Shown piece after piece: positions 14,499 to 22,215 of a stretch of 25,478 nt of DNA. Each line of letters opens with the position of its first letter. The first letter of the stretch is position 1. The translations under genes and the position numbers were made by a program. Source of the stretch: an uncultured Clostridia bacterium (GTDB lineage Bacteria; Bacillota; Clostridia; UBA1381); NCBI GenBank assembly GCA_944391265.1, contig CALXSX010000066.1, forward strand, positions 1-25,478. Reading direction: 5' to 3'. The notes under the pieces were generated by a model that worked only from the letters and a program-made list of their open reading frames with translations, was not told the origin of the DNA and ran no database searches.

Positions 14499-15629
14499 AT
14501 GCGTATATACGAATTATCCCTTAAAAATTTCAGAAATTACGGCAAGCAGACAGTTCAGTTTTCTGAGGGAGTGAATGTTCTCTGCGGCGACAACGCAAAC
14601 GGCAAGACGAACGTGCTTGAAGCCGTCTATATTTTCGGATACGGGAAAAGCCACAGAGCAAGGTCAGACGCGGAAATGATAAACTTCGCAAGTGACTTTG
14701 CAAAAATTTCAATATCCTTTGAAAGCAGAGGCAGAAACTTTAAATCGGTCATCAATCTCTCCCGCGACGGCAAGAAAACGATATTTGTAAATAATGTGCC
14801 GATAAAAAGGCTGAGCAAGCTCTTGACGTATCTTCATGTCGTCCTGTTTTCACCGGACGACCTTTCACTGATAAAAGGGTCTCCTTCGCTGCGGCGGTCA
14901 TACATCGATTCGGCTCTATGCAGGATTTATCCATCGTATATAGCGGCTCTGAGACAATTCCAGAAAGCGGCGGCGCAAAAAAACTGCTTGCTTAAGGAGC
15001 TGAAAAAAACTGGGAAAACCAGCGATTCATATCTTTCTGTATGGAACGATGCCATAGCTGAGGCAAGCGAGAAGATAATCGGATATAGGAGCGAATTCGT
15101 TTCGGAAATCAACTCACTTTCAGCTAAGATACAAAAAGACATTTCATCGGAAATGCTTGTGACGACGTATGAGCCAAACCTCAGCTGCACAGAAAAAGAC
15201 GACATATTTGAATTTCTTGAAAGCAAGCAGGGACCTGAAATAACGGCAGGCGCGATGCGTTGGGGAATTCAAAGAGATGATATGTCTGTCTCAATAAACG
15301 GCAGTGACGCGCGGGTCTACGCATCGCAGGGCCAGCAGAGAACGGCGGCTCTTTCGTACAAAATAGCGGAGGCGGACTATATTTTTTCAAAGACCGGAGA
15401 GTATCCGGTTCTGCTTCTTGATGACATAATGTCTGAGCTTGATCTGAGCAGGAGAATGTACCTGTGGGAGAGGATTTCCGGGAAACAGGTTATGATAACC
15501 TGCACCGATACCGACTTTTTTGAAAGCAAAAACGGTACAAGGCTTTTTGAGGTAAAAAACAATGCTGTTACTCCGATAAATTCAATGTATGACGGGAGGC
15601 AAAGTGATGTATCTTCATCTGGGAAATAA
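14499..15629 (+). CDS. recF: DNA replication and repair protein RecF
   Basis: RecF is an SMC-like ATPase that helps load RecA at single-strand gaps through RecR/RecO. The 376-residue sequence begins MRIYELSLKNFRNYG, as is typical. It has the Walker A loop GDNANGKT (30-37), the QTL-like FGYGKSHRARSD, the ABC signature YASQGQQRTAALSYKIAEA and Walker B PVLLLDDIMSELD (Asp308, Asp309). All are intact. The ATG at 14499 is one base after the yaaA stop, indicating coupling. The last 23 nt overlap remB. The slightly extended C-terminal tail (after NSMYDG) covers the remB ribosome-binding site and start. Confidence 0.96.
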   Translation: MRIYELSLKNFRNYGKQTVQFSEGVNVLCGDNANGKTNVLEAVYIFGYGKSHRARSDAEMINFASDFAKISISFESRGRNFKSVINLSRDGKKTIFVNNVPIKRLSKLLTYLHVVLFSPDDLSLIKGSPSLRRSYIDSALCRIYPSYIAALRQFQKAAAQKNCLLKELKKTGKTSDSYLSVWNDAIAEASEKIIGYRSEFVSEINSLSAKIQKDISSEMLVTTYEPNLSCTEKDDIFEFLESKQGPEITAGAMRWGIQRDDMSVSINGSDARVYASQGQQRTAALSYKIAEADYIFSKTGEYPVLLLDDIMSELDLSRRMYLWERISGKQVMITCTDTDFFESKNGTRLFEVKNNAVTPINSMYDGRQSDVSSSGK

Positions 15630-15879
15630 TGTTTCTGTGAATTCCGATTACATAGTCGGGATATTTGACATGGATAACACCACGGTATCCAGGCAGGGCA
15701 GGCGGTTTTTGCCGCTGGCGGAGAAAAAAGGGTATGTGATAAACGCTTCCGATGCACTCCCGAAATCATATATAGTTACTGAGGAAAACGGAGAGGTCAG
15801 AGTGTATATATCTTCAATTTCCACCCAGACTCTCTTTAAGCGAACGCGCATATCCGGACGTATAGACGAGATAATGTGA
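15607..15879 (+). CDS. remB: DUF370 extracellular-matrix regulator RemB (YaaB-like)
   Basis: RemB-type DUF370 proteins are small regulators found between recF and gyrB in Firmicutes. In Bacillus subtilis RemA and RemB influence biofilm-matrix genes, and RemA binds DNA. The product of 90 residues begins MYLHLGNNVSVNSDYIVGIF and contains AEKKGYVINAS, LPKSYIVTEENGEVRVYIS and ISTQTLFKRT, all family-like. The true start is ATG 15607 with GGGAGG at 15594-15599; an upstream in-frame start at 15589 lacks a ribosome-binding site. It overlaps recF by 23 nt and lies 37 nt before gyrB. Its target genes here are unknown. Confidence 0.88.
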   Translation: MYLHLGNNVSVNSDYIVGIFDMDNTTVSRQGRRFLPLAEKKGYVINASDALPKSYIVTEENGEVRVYISSISTQTLFKRTRISGRIDEIM

Positions 15880-15916
15880 TATATTTTATTTTGATAAGAA
15901 AGGCTATTGATAACAC

Positions 15917-17842
15917 ATGAGTATTGAAAAAATCGAAACAGTGTATGACGAAAATCAGATACAGGTTCTTGAAGGCCTTGAAGCTGTAAGGAAAAGACCG
16001 GGAATGTATATCGGTTCGACATCTGCGGCAGGGCTCCATCACCTCGTTTATGAAATTGTGGATAATTCTATAGACGAGGCGCTGGCGGGCTATTGCACAG
16101 TGATCAACGTCGATATCAATCCGGACAATTCCGTGACCGTCAAGGATAACGGCAGAGGAATACCTGTCGGAATTCATCCGCAGCAGGGAATACCGACTGT
16201 TGAGGTTGTCCTTACCATACTTCACGCCGGCGGAAAATTCGGCGGCGGCGGATACAAGGTTTCCGGCGGACTTCACGGCGTCGGCTCGTCAGTTGTTAAT
16301 GCACTGTCAGAACGGCTTGAGGTTGAGGTGGCAAACGGAGAGCATATATATCATCAGAGCTATGAAAGAGGAAAGCCGGTTACATCGCTTCAGATAATCG
16401 GAGACACAGACAAAACCGGTACAAAAATCACATTTAAGCCCGACCCAGACATATTTGAGGTTCTGGAATTTGATTACGATACGCTTCTTAAAAGGCTTAG
16501 GGAGCAGACGTTTTTGAATAAGGGAGTAAAGATAATTTTCCGCGATCTGAGAAATCCCGAAACGCCTGAAGTAGTACTTCATGCCGAGGGCGGAATTAAG
16601 GAGTTTGTAAGCTTTATAAATAAAACGAAGGATCCGCTGCATGATGAAATAGTGTACTTTGAGGCAAAACGCGACGATATGGAAGTTGAGGTCGCAATGC
16701 AGTACACGACTGCTTACAGCGAGCTCGTGCTCAGCTTTGCCAACAATATTCACACGATGGACGGCGGAACTCATGAAACGGGATTTAAGGCCGGGCTTAC
16801 ACGTGTAATAAATGACTATGCAAGAAAATACAATTTTCTGAAAGAAAAGGATCCGAATCTGAGTGGTGAGGATACAAGAGAAGGACTTACAGCCGTGATA
16901 AGCGTCAAGGTTATGGACGCGCAGTTTGAGGGTCAAACTAAAACAAAGCTCGGAAACAGCGAGGCAAGAACGCTTGTAGAAACGGCTGTAAACGATAAGC
17001 TTTCCGCATTTCTTGAGGAAAATCCTAAAGTTGCCAAGATAATAATAGATAAGATACTCATGGCATCAAGGGCAAGAGAGGCTGCTAAAAAGGCGAGAGA
17101 GGCGACAAGGAAAGGCTCGAGTGCAAACAATTCGGCGCTTTTGGGCAAGCTTGCGCGCTGCACCGATGAAAACACCGACTATGCTGAGCTCTATATAGTC
17201 GAGGGAGACTCCGCAGGAGGTTCAGCAAAGCAGGGCAGGAACAGGAGATTTCAGGCAATTCTTCCTCTTTGGGGCAAGATGCTTAATGTTGAGAAGTCAA
17301 GGATAGACAAGGTGTACGGAAATGAAAAGCTTCTCCCGATAATACAGGCGCTTGGTGCCGGTATAGGTGATGAACTAGACATTACTAAGCTTAAATACGG
17401 CAAGGTTATCATAATGGCCGATGCCGATGTCGACGGCTCGCATATAAGAACATTGCTTTTGACGTTTTTCTTCAGATATATGCGTCCGCTTGTTGAGGGC
17501 GGGCATATATACATTGCTCAGCCGCCCCTGTTTAAAGTGTTCAAGGGGAAAAACAAGAACTACGAGGAGCGCTTTGCTTATACGGACGATGAGCGCGACA
17601 GACTCATAGCTGAGATGGGGCAGGGTGCCAAGGTACAGCGCTACAAAGGTCTTGGTGAGATGGATGCCGAGGAGCTGTGGGAGACTACGATGAATCCCGA
17701 AACGAGAACAATGCTCCGAGTTAAGCTTGAGGATGCTCAGCAGGCTGACGAAACATTCACGATCCTTATGGGTGAAAAGGTTGAGCCGAGGCGCGAGTTT
17801 ATAGAAAAATATGCCAAATACGTTTCAAATCTTGATATATGA
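15917..17842 (+). CDS. gyrB: DNA gyrase subunit B
   Basis: GyrB is the ATPase subunit of gyrase, which introduces negative supercoils with GyrA. The 641-residue length is typical of the Firmicutes type. ATPase features are YEIVDNSIDEALAG (Glu46, Asn50), DNGRGIPVG (77-85) and GGLHGVGSSVVNALS, with QTKTKLGN carrying the transducer lysine. The TOPRIM domain has EGDSAGGSAKQGRNR (429-443) and DADVDG (502-507), then FFFRYMRPLVEGGHIYIAQP. The C-terminus ends KYVSNLDI. The ribosome-binding AAAGG is 13 nt before ATG 15917, somewhat long, but the stop at 15908 rules out a nearer upstream start. It completes the yaaA-recF-remB-gyrB block. gyrA does not follow, and a transporter gene is next. Confidence 0.97.
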   Translation: MSIEKIETVYDENQIQVLEGLEAVRKRPGMYIGSTSAAGLHHLVYEIVDNSIDEALAGYCTVINVDINPDNSVTVKDNGRGIPVGIHPQQGIPTVEVVLTILHAGGKFGGGGYKVSGGLHGVGSSVVNALSERLEVEVANGEHIYHQSYERGKPVTSLQIIGDTDKTGTKITFKPDPDIFEVLEFDYDTLLKRLREQTFLNKGVKIIFRDLRNPETPEVVLHAEGGIKEFVSFINKTKDPLHDEIVYFEAKRDDMEVEVAMQYTTAYSELVLSFANNIHTMDGGTHETGFKAGLTRVINDYARKYNFLKEKDPNLSGEDTREGLTAVISVKVMDAQFEGQTKTKLGNSEARTLVETAVNDKLSAFLEENPKVAKIIIDKILMASRAREAAKKAREATRKGSSANNSALLGKLARCTDENTDYAELYIVEGDSAGGSAKQGRNRRFQAILPLWGKMLNVEKSRIDKVYGNEKLLPIIQALGAGIGDELDITKLKYGKVIIMADADVDGSHIRTLLLTFFFRYMRPLVEGGHIYIAQPPLFKVFKGKNKNYEERFAYTDDERDRLIAEMGQGAKVQRYKGLGEMDAEELWETTMNPETRTMLRVKLEDAQQADETFTILMGEKVEPRREFIEKYAKYVSNLDI

Positions 17843-17885
17843 TGTTTTGTTATAATGGCTTTTAAAGCCTTTATATAAAAAAATA

Positions 17886-17921
17886 CTGCGCCGCATCGGT
17901 TGATTGATTACCGAGTGGCAG
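17886..17921 (+). promoter_or_regulatory. Nested hairpin in the leader of the ECF S-component gene
   Basis: CTGC (17886-17889) pairs with GCAG (17918-17921). Inside it TCGGT (17896-17900) pairs with ACCGA (17910-17914) around a 9-nt loop containing TGATTGATT. The structure ends one base before the perfect AAGGAGG ribosome-binding site (17923-17929). It matches no riboswitch class I recognise, but its position would suit translational control of a vitamin transporter. Confidence 0.4.
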
Positions 17922-17937
17922 CAAGGAGGAATTTTTT

Positions 17938-18522
17938 ATGGATAACAAAATCACCGCAACAAACTCAAAAAAGCTTGTGATGACCGCGCTGTTAACGGCA
18001 ATAGTAGTACTTTTGCAGCTCATTGCGGCAAACGTCAGGTTCGGGCCGTTCTCTATAACGCTCGTGCTGCTTCCGATAGTCGTGGGCGCGGCAGTGTGCG
18101 GAGTCGGGACAGGCGCGTGGCTCGGTCTTGCGTTCGGCATTATGGTGCTTGCTACCGACAGCCAGGCTTTCCTTGCCGTAAACCCTGCTGGGACGGTTAT
18201 CACTGTGCTTGTAAAGGGCGTGCTCGCCGGCATTGCTTCAGCTCTTGTTTACAAAACGCTTGAGGGGAAAAATAAGTATGTAGCGGTAGTGCTTGCATCA
18301 ATAGTTTGTCCGGTTGTAAATACCGGTATATTTCTTATCGGATGCAATGTGTTCTTTATGGAAACGATAACGCAGTGGGGAGCGGAGCTCGGCTTCGAGT
18401 CGGCTTTTGAGTACCTGGTTATAGGCATGGTCGGAATCAATTTCATTATTGAGCTTATTGTTAATATTGTGCTTGACCCAATAATTGTTAGGGTGATAAA
18501 AATAAACAGGCTCATAGGCTGA
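17938..18522 (+). CDS. ECF transporter S component (substrate-binding membrane subunit)
   Basis: S components of energy-coupling-factor transporters bind a vitamin or similar micronutrient in the membrane and share the EcfA/A'/T module encoded elsewhere. The 194-residue protein has five to six hydrophobic segments. The N-terminal motif KKLVMTALLTAIVVLLQLI is followed by VRFGPFSITLVLLPIVVGAA, GTGAWLGLAFGIMVLATD and GTVITVLVKGVLAGIASALV. These match the FolT/PanT-like ECF family pattern. The substrate cannot be settled from the sequence; pantothenate, folate and riboflavin types are all conceivable. The ATG at 17938 has AAGGAGG 8 nt upstream. It is 95 nt downstream of gyrB, behind a structured leader, and is closed by a strong terminator. 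No transporter or vitamin-biosynthesis gene is adjacent to indicate the ligand. Confidence 0.87.
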   Translation: MDNKITATNSKKLVMTALLTAIVVLLQLIAANVRFGPFSITLVLLPIVVGAAVCGVGTGAWLGLAFGIMVLATDSQAFLAVNPAGTVITVLVKGVLAGIASALVYKTLEGKNKYVAVVLASIVCPVVNTGIFLIGCNVFFMETITQWGAELGFESAFEYLVIGMVGINFIIELIVNIVLDPIIVRVIKINRLIG

Positions 18523-18540
18523 TATTTCTAACATAAAAAT

Positions 18541-18571
18541 AAGCCTCATGCGGGAAAACCGCATGAGGCTT
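18541..18571. terminator. Bidirectional terminator between the ECF S-component gene and pckG
   Basis: AAGCCTCATGCGG and CCGCATGAGGCTT form a perfect 13-bp stem with a GAAAA loop. T-rich tracts follow on both strands (TTGATTTTAT on plus, ATTTTTATG on minus). It separates the convergent ECF S-component and pckG genes. Confidence 0.9.
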
Positions 18572-18599
18572 TGATTTTATCTGCAAGAAACTTTGATAA

Positions 18600-20369
18600 T
18601 TACTTCTTGAGATTTGCTTCGAGCTTTTCAAGCTCTTCTTTAATTTCAACAGGAAGTCTGTCTCCGAACTGAGCGAAATACTCTTTTGCGTTTGCAACAT
18701 CCTCAAGCCATACATCTTTGTCAATGCTGAGCAGAGATTCAAGAGTCTTTCTGTCGATGTCAAGATCTGTTACATCAATATCATCAGCCTTCGGAAGATA
18801 TCCAATCGGGCTGTCTACGGCATCGGCTTTGCCTTCGCAGCGGTCGAGGATCCAGAGAAGAACACGCATATTATCACCAAATCCAGGCCACATGAATTCA
18901 CCGTTCTCATCCTGTCTGAACCAGTTAACGTGGAAGATCTTAGGAGCTTTTTCAGGATCGATCTTTTTGCCCATCTCGAGCCAGTGAGCAAAATAGTCTG
19001 CCATGTTATATCCAACGAACGGCTTCATAGCCATAGGATCGCGGCGAACTACGCCAACAGCTCCTGTAGCAGCTGCTGTTGTCTCAGAAGCCATTGTAGC
19101 ACCTACAAATACACCGTGCTGCCAATCTCTTGACTGATATACGAGCGGAGCGCACTTTGCACGTCTGCCGCCGAATACGATAGCGGATACCGGAACGCCT
19201 GCAGGATTCTCAAATTCGCTTGAAATGCACGGGCAGTTAACTGCAGGAGCAGTAAATCTTGAGTTAGGATGAGCAAGCTTGCCTTCGTATGTCTTGCCGT
19301 TTACCTTAGAACCCTTCCACTCTGTAGCGTTCTCCGGAGGATTCTTGTCAAGGCCTTCCCACCATACAGTCATGTCGTCGTTGTTGATTGCAACATTTGT
19401 GAAGATTGTATTCTTCTTTGTAGCCGCCAGAGCGTTGTAGTTTGTTTTTTCGCTTGTTCCCGGAGCAACTCCGAAGAAACCAGCCTCAGGGTTAACAGCA
19501 TAAAGTCTGCCGTCCGGTCCGATTCTAAGCCATGCAATATCATCGCCCACCGTCCAAACCTTATAGCCTTTTTCTTTGAGGTATTTAGGCGGAATAAGCA
19601 TTGCCAGGTTTGTTTTACCGCAAGCTGACGGGAATGCTGCACAGATGTACTTTACTTCGCCTTTCGGATTTTCAAGACCGAGGATAAGCATATGCTCTGC
19701 CATCCAGCCTTCATTTTTTCCAAGGTATGAAGCAATACGAAGCGCAAAGCACTTCTTACCGAGAAGAACATTTCCGCCGTAACCTGAATTTACAGACCAA
19801 ATTGTTGAATCCTGGGGGAATTGAACTATATAGCGCTCCTCAGGGTTTACATCCTTCTTAGCATGCAAACATTTTACGAATTCAGGGCTGTCGCCGAGAA
19901 CATCCATAACTTTTGTGCCAACTCGTGTCATGATGAGCATGTTAAGAACAACGTAAATACTGTCTGTAAGCTCTATGCCTATCTTTGAGAAGGGAGAGCC
20001 TACCGGGCCCATTGAATAAGGAATAACATACATTGTTCTGCCCTTCATAGAATCCTTGTACAAAGCCTTAAGCTTTGCGTACATTTCAGCAGGATCCATC
20101 CAGTTGTTGATAGGTCCGGCTTCTTCTTTTGTCGGAGTGCAGATGAAAGTTCTGTCTTCAACTCTTGCAACGTCGTTTTCTGCTGTTCTGTGGTAGTAGC
20201 AGCCAGGAAGCTTCTCCTGGTTGAGTTTTATCATTTCACCGGTGCTGACAGCCTCTGCCCTCAGGGCATCTCTCTGCTCGTCGCTTCCGTCAATCCATAC
20301 AATTTTATCCGGAGCGCACATTGCAGCCATTTCATCAATCCATGAAAGAACAGTTTTGTTGTTTGTCAT
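18600..20369 (-). CDS. pckG: Phosphoenolpyruvate carboxykinase, GTP-dependent
   Basis: PckG interconverts oxaloacetate + GTP and PEP + CO2 + GDP. In anaerobes it can run toward oxaloacetate to feed succinate or anaplerosis. The 589-residue length matches the GTP class (about 600) rather than the ATP class (about 530). GTP-class motifs are IPYSMGPVGSPFSKIGIELT, the P-loop FPSACGKTNLAML (246-258, reactive Cys250), VGDDIAWLR with metal-binding Asp277/278, NPEAGFFGVAPGTS and FGGRRAKCAPLVYQSRDW. The ATG at 20369 has AGGAGGT 9-10 nt upstream. It stands alone between a bidirectional terminator and a divergent gap, so it is monocistronic. A perfect -10 with a poor -35 lies upstream. Confidence 0.97.
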   Translation of the reverse strand: MTNNKTVLSWIDEMAAMCAPDKIVWIDGSDEQRDALRAEAVSTGEMIKLNQEKLPGCYYHRTAENDVARVEDRTFICTPTKEEAGPINNWMDPAEMYAKLKALYKDSMKGRTMYVIPYSMGPVGSPFSKIGIELTDSIYVVLNMLIMTRVGTKVMDVLGDSPEFVKCLHAKKDVNPEERYIVQFPQDSTIWSVNSGYGGNVLLGKKCFALRIASYLGKNEGWMAEHMLILGLENPKGEVKYICAAFPSACGKTNLAMLIPPKYLKEKGYKVWTVGDDIAWLRIGPDGRLYAVNPEAGFFGVAPGTSEKTNYNALAATKKNTIFTNVAINNDDMTVWWEGLDKNPPENATEWKGSKVNGKTYEGKLAHPNSRFTAPAVNCPCISSEFENPAGVPVSAIVFGGRRAKCAPLVYQSRDWQHGVFVGATMASETTAAATGAVGVVRRDPMAMKPFVGYNMADYFAHWLEMGKKIDPEKAPKIFHVNWFRQDENGEFMWPGFGDNMRVLLWILDRCEGKADAVDSPIGYLPKADDIDVTDLDIDRKTLESLLSIDKDVWLEDVANAKEYFAQFGDRLPVEIKEELEKLEANLKK

Positions 20370-20424
20370 GATTAAGTACCTCCTGTCAATTTAAACATAG
20401 TATACTAAAATACTAATCACTTTC

Positions 20425-20453
20425 ATTATATCATAGTTGCGCGCCGTTTAAAA
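20425..20453 (-). promoter_or_regulatory. Weak candidate promoter for pckG
   Basis: On the minus strand a perfect TATAAT (20430-20425) has TTTTAA 17 nt upstream, matching only three of six -35 bases. A poor -35 next to a good -10 could point to activator dependence, or the real promoter may be elsewhere. Confidence 0.35.
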
Positions 20454-20497
20454 GCTTTTTTTGGAAAAACGATAAATTTTAGATATTTCTATTCTAT

Positions 20498-20526
20498 TTG
20501 TTAAATATAAATCAAAGTATTATAAT
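20498..20526 (+). promoter_or_regulatory. Candidate promoter with no gene directly behind it
   Basis: TTGTTA (20498-20503, four of six) and a perfect TATAAT (20521-20526) are 17 nt apart. Transcription would begin near 20533, about 210 nt before yhbY, and cross a tandem repeat. Confidence 0.4.
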
Positions 20527-20536
20527 AGTTTTGCAC

Positions 20537-20577
20537 AATAATTGTAAACACGTGTCGAATAATTTGTAAATGTGCCG
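20537..20577 (+). repeat. Tandem imperfect repeat of about 20 bp
   Basis: Copy 1 (20537-20557) starts AATAATTGTAAACACGTG and copy 2 (20558-20577) starts AATAATTTGTAAATGTG. The copies are directly adjacent and differ by one inserted T, a two-base deletion and two or so substitutions. Copy 1 includes the palindrome ACACGTGT. They may be paired protein-binding sites. Confidence 0.45.
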
Positions 20578-20674
20578 TATGCTGTGCCAACAGCCTGTGT
20601 TTAGACAACTTATCGTTATTGGCAGATAAATATTCTATTTTTTGTGCATAAGTGTAAAATCACAGCTGCGGAGG

Positions 20675-20703
20675 TTGACTTTTAATTCTCTTAATGGTAT
20701 AAT
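20675..20703 (+). promoter_or_regulatory. Promoter of the yhbY-nadD-yqeK-rsfS operon
   Basis: TTGACT (20675-20680) and a perfect TATAAT (20698-20703) are separated by 17 nt, predicting a start near 20710 and a leader of about 37 nt before yhbY. Confidence 0.82.
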
Positions 20704-20746
20704 ATTCTTTCAAAGGATGCATTGAAAGTCGAAAGGTTACGGTGAA

Positions 20747-21049
20747 ATGATAAACGGTAAGCAAAGAGCGTATCTTAGAAAACTCGCAAACGGTATTGAT
20801 GCCGTGTTTCAGATAGGAAAGGGTGGCGTGACTGATGTTGTTCTCACCCAGCTTTCTGATGCGCTTGAAGCAAGGGAGCTCATAAAGGTGCACATACTTG
20901 AAACTGCGCTTCTTGACACAAAATCAACATGCAATAGCATAGCAGCGAGACTCGGTGCAGAATCGGTTCAGGCGATTGGTTCAAGGTTTGTGATTTACAG
21001 ACAGAGCAGTAAGGAAAAAAACAGAAAAATAAAATTGCCGAGGGTTTGA
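20747..21049 (+). CDS. yhbY: YhbY-family RNA-binding protein (CRM domain)
   Basis: YhbY/YqeI proteins carry a single CRM (CRS1-YhbY) RNA-binding domain and associate with large-subunit ribosome precursors. The 100-residue protein shows KQRAYLRKLANGIDAVFQIG, then GKGGVTDVVLTQLSDALEAR, ELIKVHIL and AIGSRFVIYRQSSK. The GKGG-type loop and the C-terminal IGxxFVIYR are the family signatures. The ATG at 20747 follows a GAAAGG stretch about 10 nt upstream. It is first in a run with nadD, yqeK and rsfS, the same order as the Bacillus yqeI-nadD-yqeK-rsfS block. The yqeH and aroE genes that precede it in Bacillus are absent here. Confidence 0.92.
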   Translation: MINGKQRAYLRKLANGIDAVFQIGKGGVTDVVLTQLSDALEARELIKVHILETALLDTKSTCNSIAARLGAESVQAIGSRFVIYRQSSKEKNRKIKLPRV

Positions 21050-21050
21050 T

Positions 21051-21647
21051 ATGTCCGGACTTGGAATAATGGGAGGAACGTTTAATCCCATTCACACTGC
21101 GCACCTTGTTATAGCACAGTCTGCGCTTGAACAGTACAATCTCGCAAAGGTCATGTTCCTGCCGAATGCGATACCGCCTCACAAGAGGTGCGATTATATG
21201 GCGAGCAGGAAGCTGCGCCTTGAAATGGTAAGGTCGGCTGTCAGCAGCAATAAGCGCTTTTTTGTTTCCGACTATGAGATAAACGTCGGTGGATTTTCGT
21301 ACACGGCAGAGACAATGAAGCATTTTAAAAGAATGTATGATGATGATATATATTTCATTATAGGCGGAGATTCACTGAGGGATTTTGGAACATGGTACAA
21401 GCCTGATGAAATAAGTCGTCTCTGCACTCTTTTGGTGTATCCGAGAGGTGATGTGGATGTGAAAAAGGCAGCTGCAGAGCTTGGCGACAGGTTCGGAACT
21501 AAAATAGGCTTTATATCGTCTCCAAGACTTGACATATCGTCTACTGGTATTAGAGAGTCTGTAAGGGCAGGCAGAAGCATTAAATACCTTGTGCCGGACG
21601 GAGTCGAGAAAATAATTATGGATAATGGGCTGTATGCCCCGCGGTGA
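21051..21647 (+). CDS. nadD: Nicotinate-nucleotide adenylyltransferase NadD
   Basis: NadD adenylates nicotinate mononucleotide to deamido-NAD, a step needed for both de novo and salvage NAD synthesis in the cytoplasm. The 198-residue length is typical. The nucleotidyltransferase motif is GIMGGTFNPIHTAHLVIAQ (about 5-23, the HxGH-like site reading HTAH). It also has FLPNAIPPHK, YFIIGGDSLRDFGTWYKPDE and the C-terminal ISSTGIRESVRAGRSIKYLV, the ISxTxIR motif. The ATG at 21051 is one base after the yhbY stop, so the genes are coupled. In this window it complements CinA/PncC, whose product NaMN is the NadD substrate; this is a pathway link only, as the genes are 13 kb apart. Confidence 0.95.
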   Translation: MSGLGIMGGTFNPIHTAHLVIAQSALEQYNLAKVMFLPNAIPPHKRCDYMASRKLRLEMVRSAVSSNKRFFVSDYEINVGGFSYTAETMKHFKRMYDDDIYFIIGGDSLRDFGTWYKPDEISRLCTLLVYPRGDVDVKKAAAELGDRFGTKIGFISSPRLDISSTGIRESVRAGRSIKYLVPDGVEKIIMDNGLYAPR

Positions 21648-21654
21648 CATTAAA

Positions 21655-22215
21655 ATGGATTTGTTTGAAAAGGTGAAAAAAGAGCTTTCAAAGAAAAGGT
21701 ATGAGCATTGTCTAGGTGTTGCAAATCTTGCAAGGGAGTTGGCGCTGAAGCTTGGTGAGGACGGAGAAAAAGCCTATACTGCCGGGATGCTTCACGATAT
21801 AGCAAAGGAGCTCAGTTCAGATACGATGTTCGAGCTTTGTGAAAAATACGGCATAATCCCGGACGATGTTGAAAAAAAGAACCCCGGTTTGCTTCATGGA
21901 CCTGTGGGAGCAGAGATTTTGAGAGAAAACGGTGTAAGAGATACTGATATTTTGAATGCCGTAAGGTATCATACGGTAGGAAGAGCGGAAATGAGCACGC
22001 TTGAAAAAATAATTTATCTTGCCGATATGGTGGAGCCGTCAAGGACATACCCTGAGGCAGTTAGGCTCAGGCAGCTTGCACGGTCAGATTTTGACGAGGC
22101 TTTTTTGCGGTGTCTTATGTACACAACTGAATATAATATGAAAAAATATCGGCTTATCCATGTATCGACTATTGAAGCGTGGAACAGCGAGCTTATGAGG
22201 AGGGATAAATATTGA
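21655..22215 (+). CDS. yqeK: HD-domain Ap4A hydrolase YqeK (symmetrical bis(5'-nucleosyl)-tetraphosphatase)
   Basis: YqeK cleaves diadenosine tetraphosphate to two ADP and thereby limits this stress nucleotide. The 186-residue protein has the HD metal centre: His18 in RYEHCLGVA, His47-Asp48 in GMLHDIAKE, His81 in LLHGPVGAEI, His106 in VRYHTVGR and Asp124 in YLADMVEPSR. I start at ATG 21655, giving MDLFEKVKKELSKKRYEH, which fits the family. An in-frame ATG at 21625 lies inside nadD and would add ten unrelated residues. The gene starts 7 nt after nadD, and its stop overlaps the rsfS start. Confidence 0.92.
   Translation: MDLFEKVKKELSKKRYEHCLGVANLARELALKLGEDGEKAYTAGMLHDIAKELSSDTMFELCEKYGIIPDDVEKKNPGLLHGPVGAEILRENGVRDTDILNAVRYHTVGRAEMSTLEKIIYLADMVEPSRTYPEAVRLRQLARSDFDEAFLRCLMYTTEYNMKKYRLIHVSTIEAWNSELMRRDKY

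Larger units (their letters stand above)
20370..20746. other. Divergent intergenic region between pckG and yhbY
   Basis: This 377-nt AT-rich gap contains a possible pckG promoter, two plus-strand promoter candidates (20498-20526 and 20675-20703) and a tandem imperfect repeat (20537-20577). No credible coding sequence or tRNA is visible. A small RNA or regulatory leader between the two plus-strand promoters is possible but unproven. Confidence 0.6.

Noticed and set aside
16057..16065. A perfect DnaA-box-like TGTGGATAA
   Set aside because: It lies inside gyrB, encoding the conserved EIVDNS motif. It is single, with no cluster or AT-rich unwinding element, so it is not evidence for oriC.
17851..17856. 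TATAAT after gyrB as the promoter of the ECF S-component gene
   Set aside because: The nearest -35-like TTGATA is only 13 nt upstream, too close for a functional sigma-A promoter, and no better -35 is present.
17857..17869. GGCTTTTAAAGCC palindrome as a gyrB terminator
   Set aside because: The stem would be about four base pairs once a loop is allowed, and only a short T tract follows.
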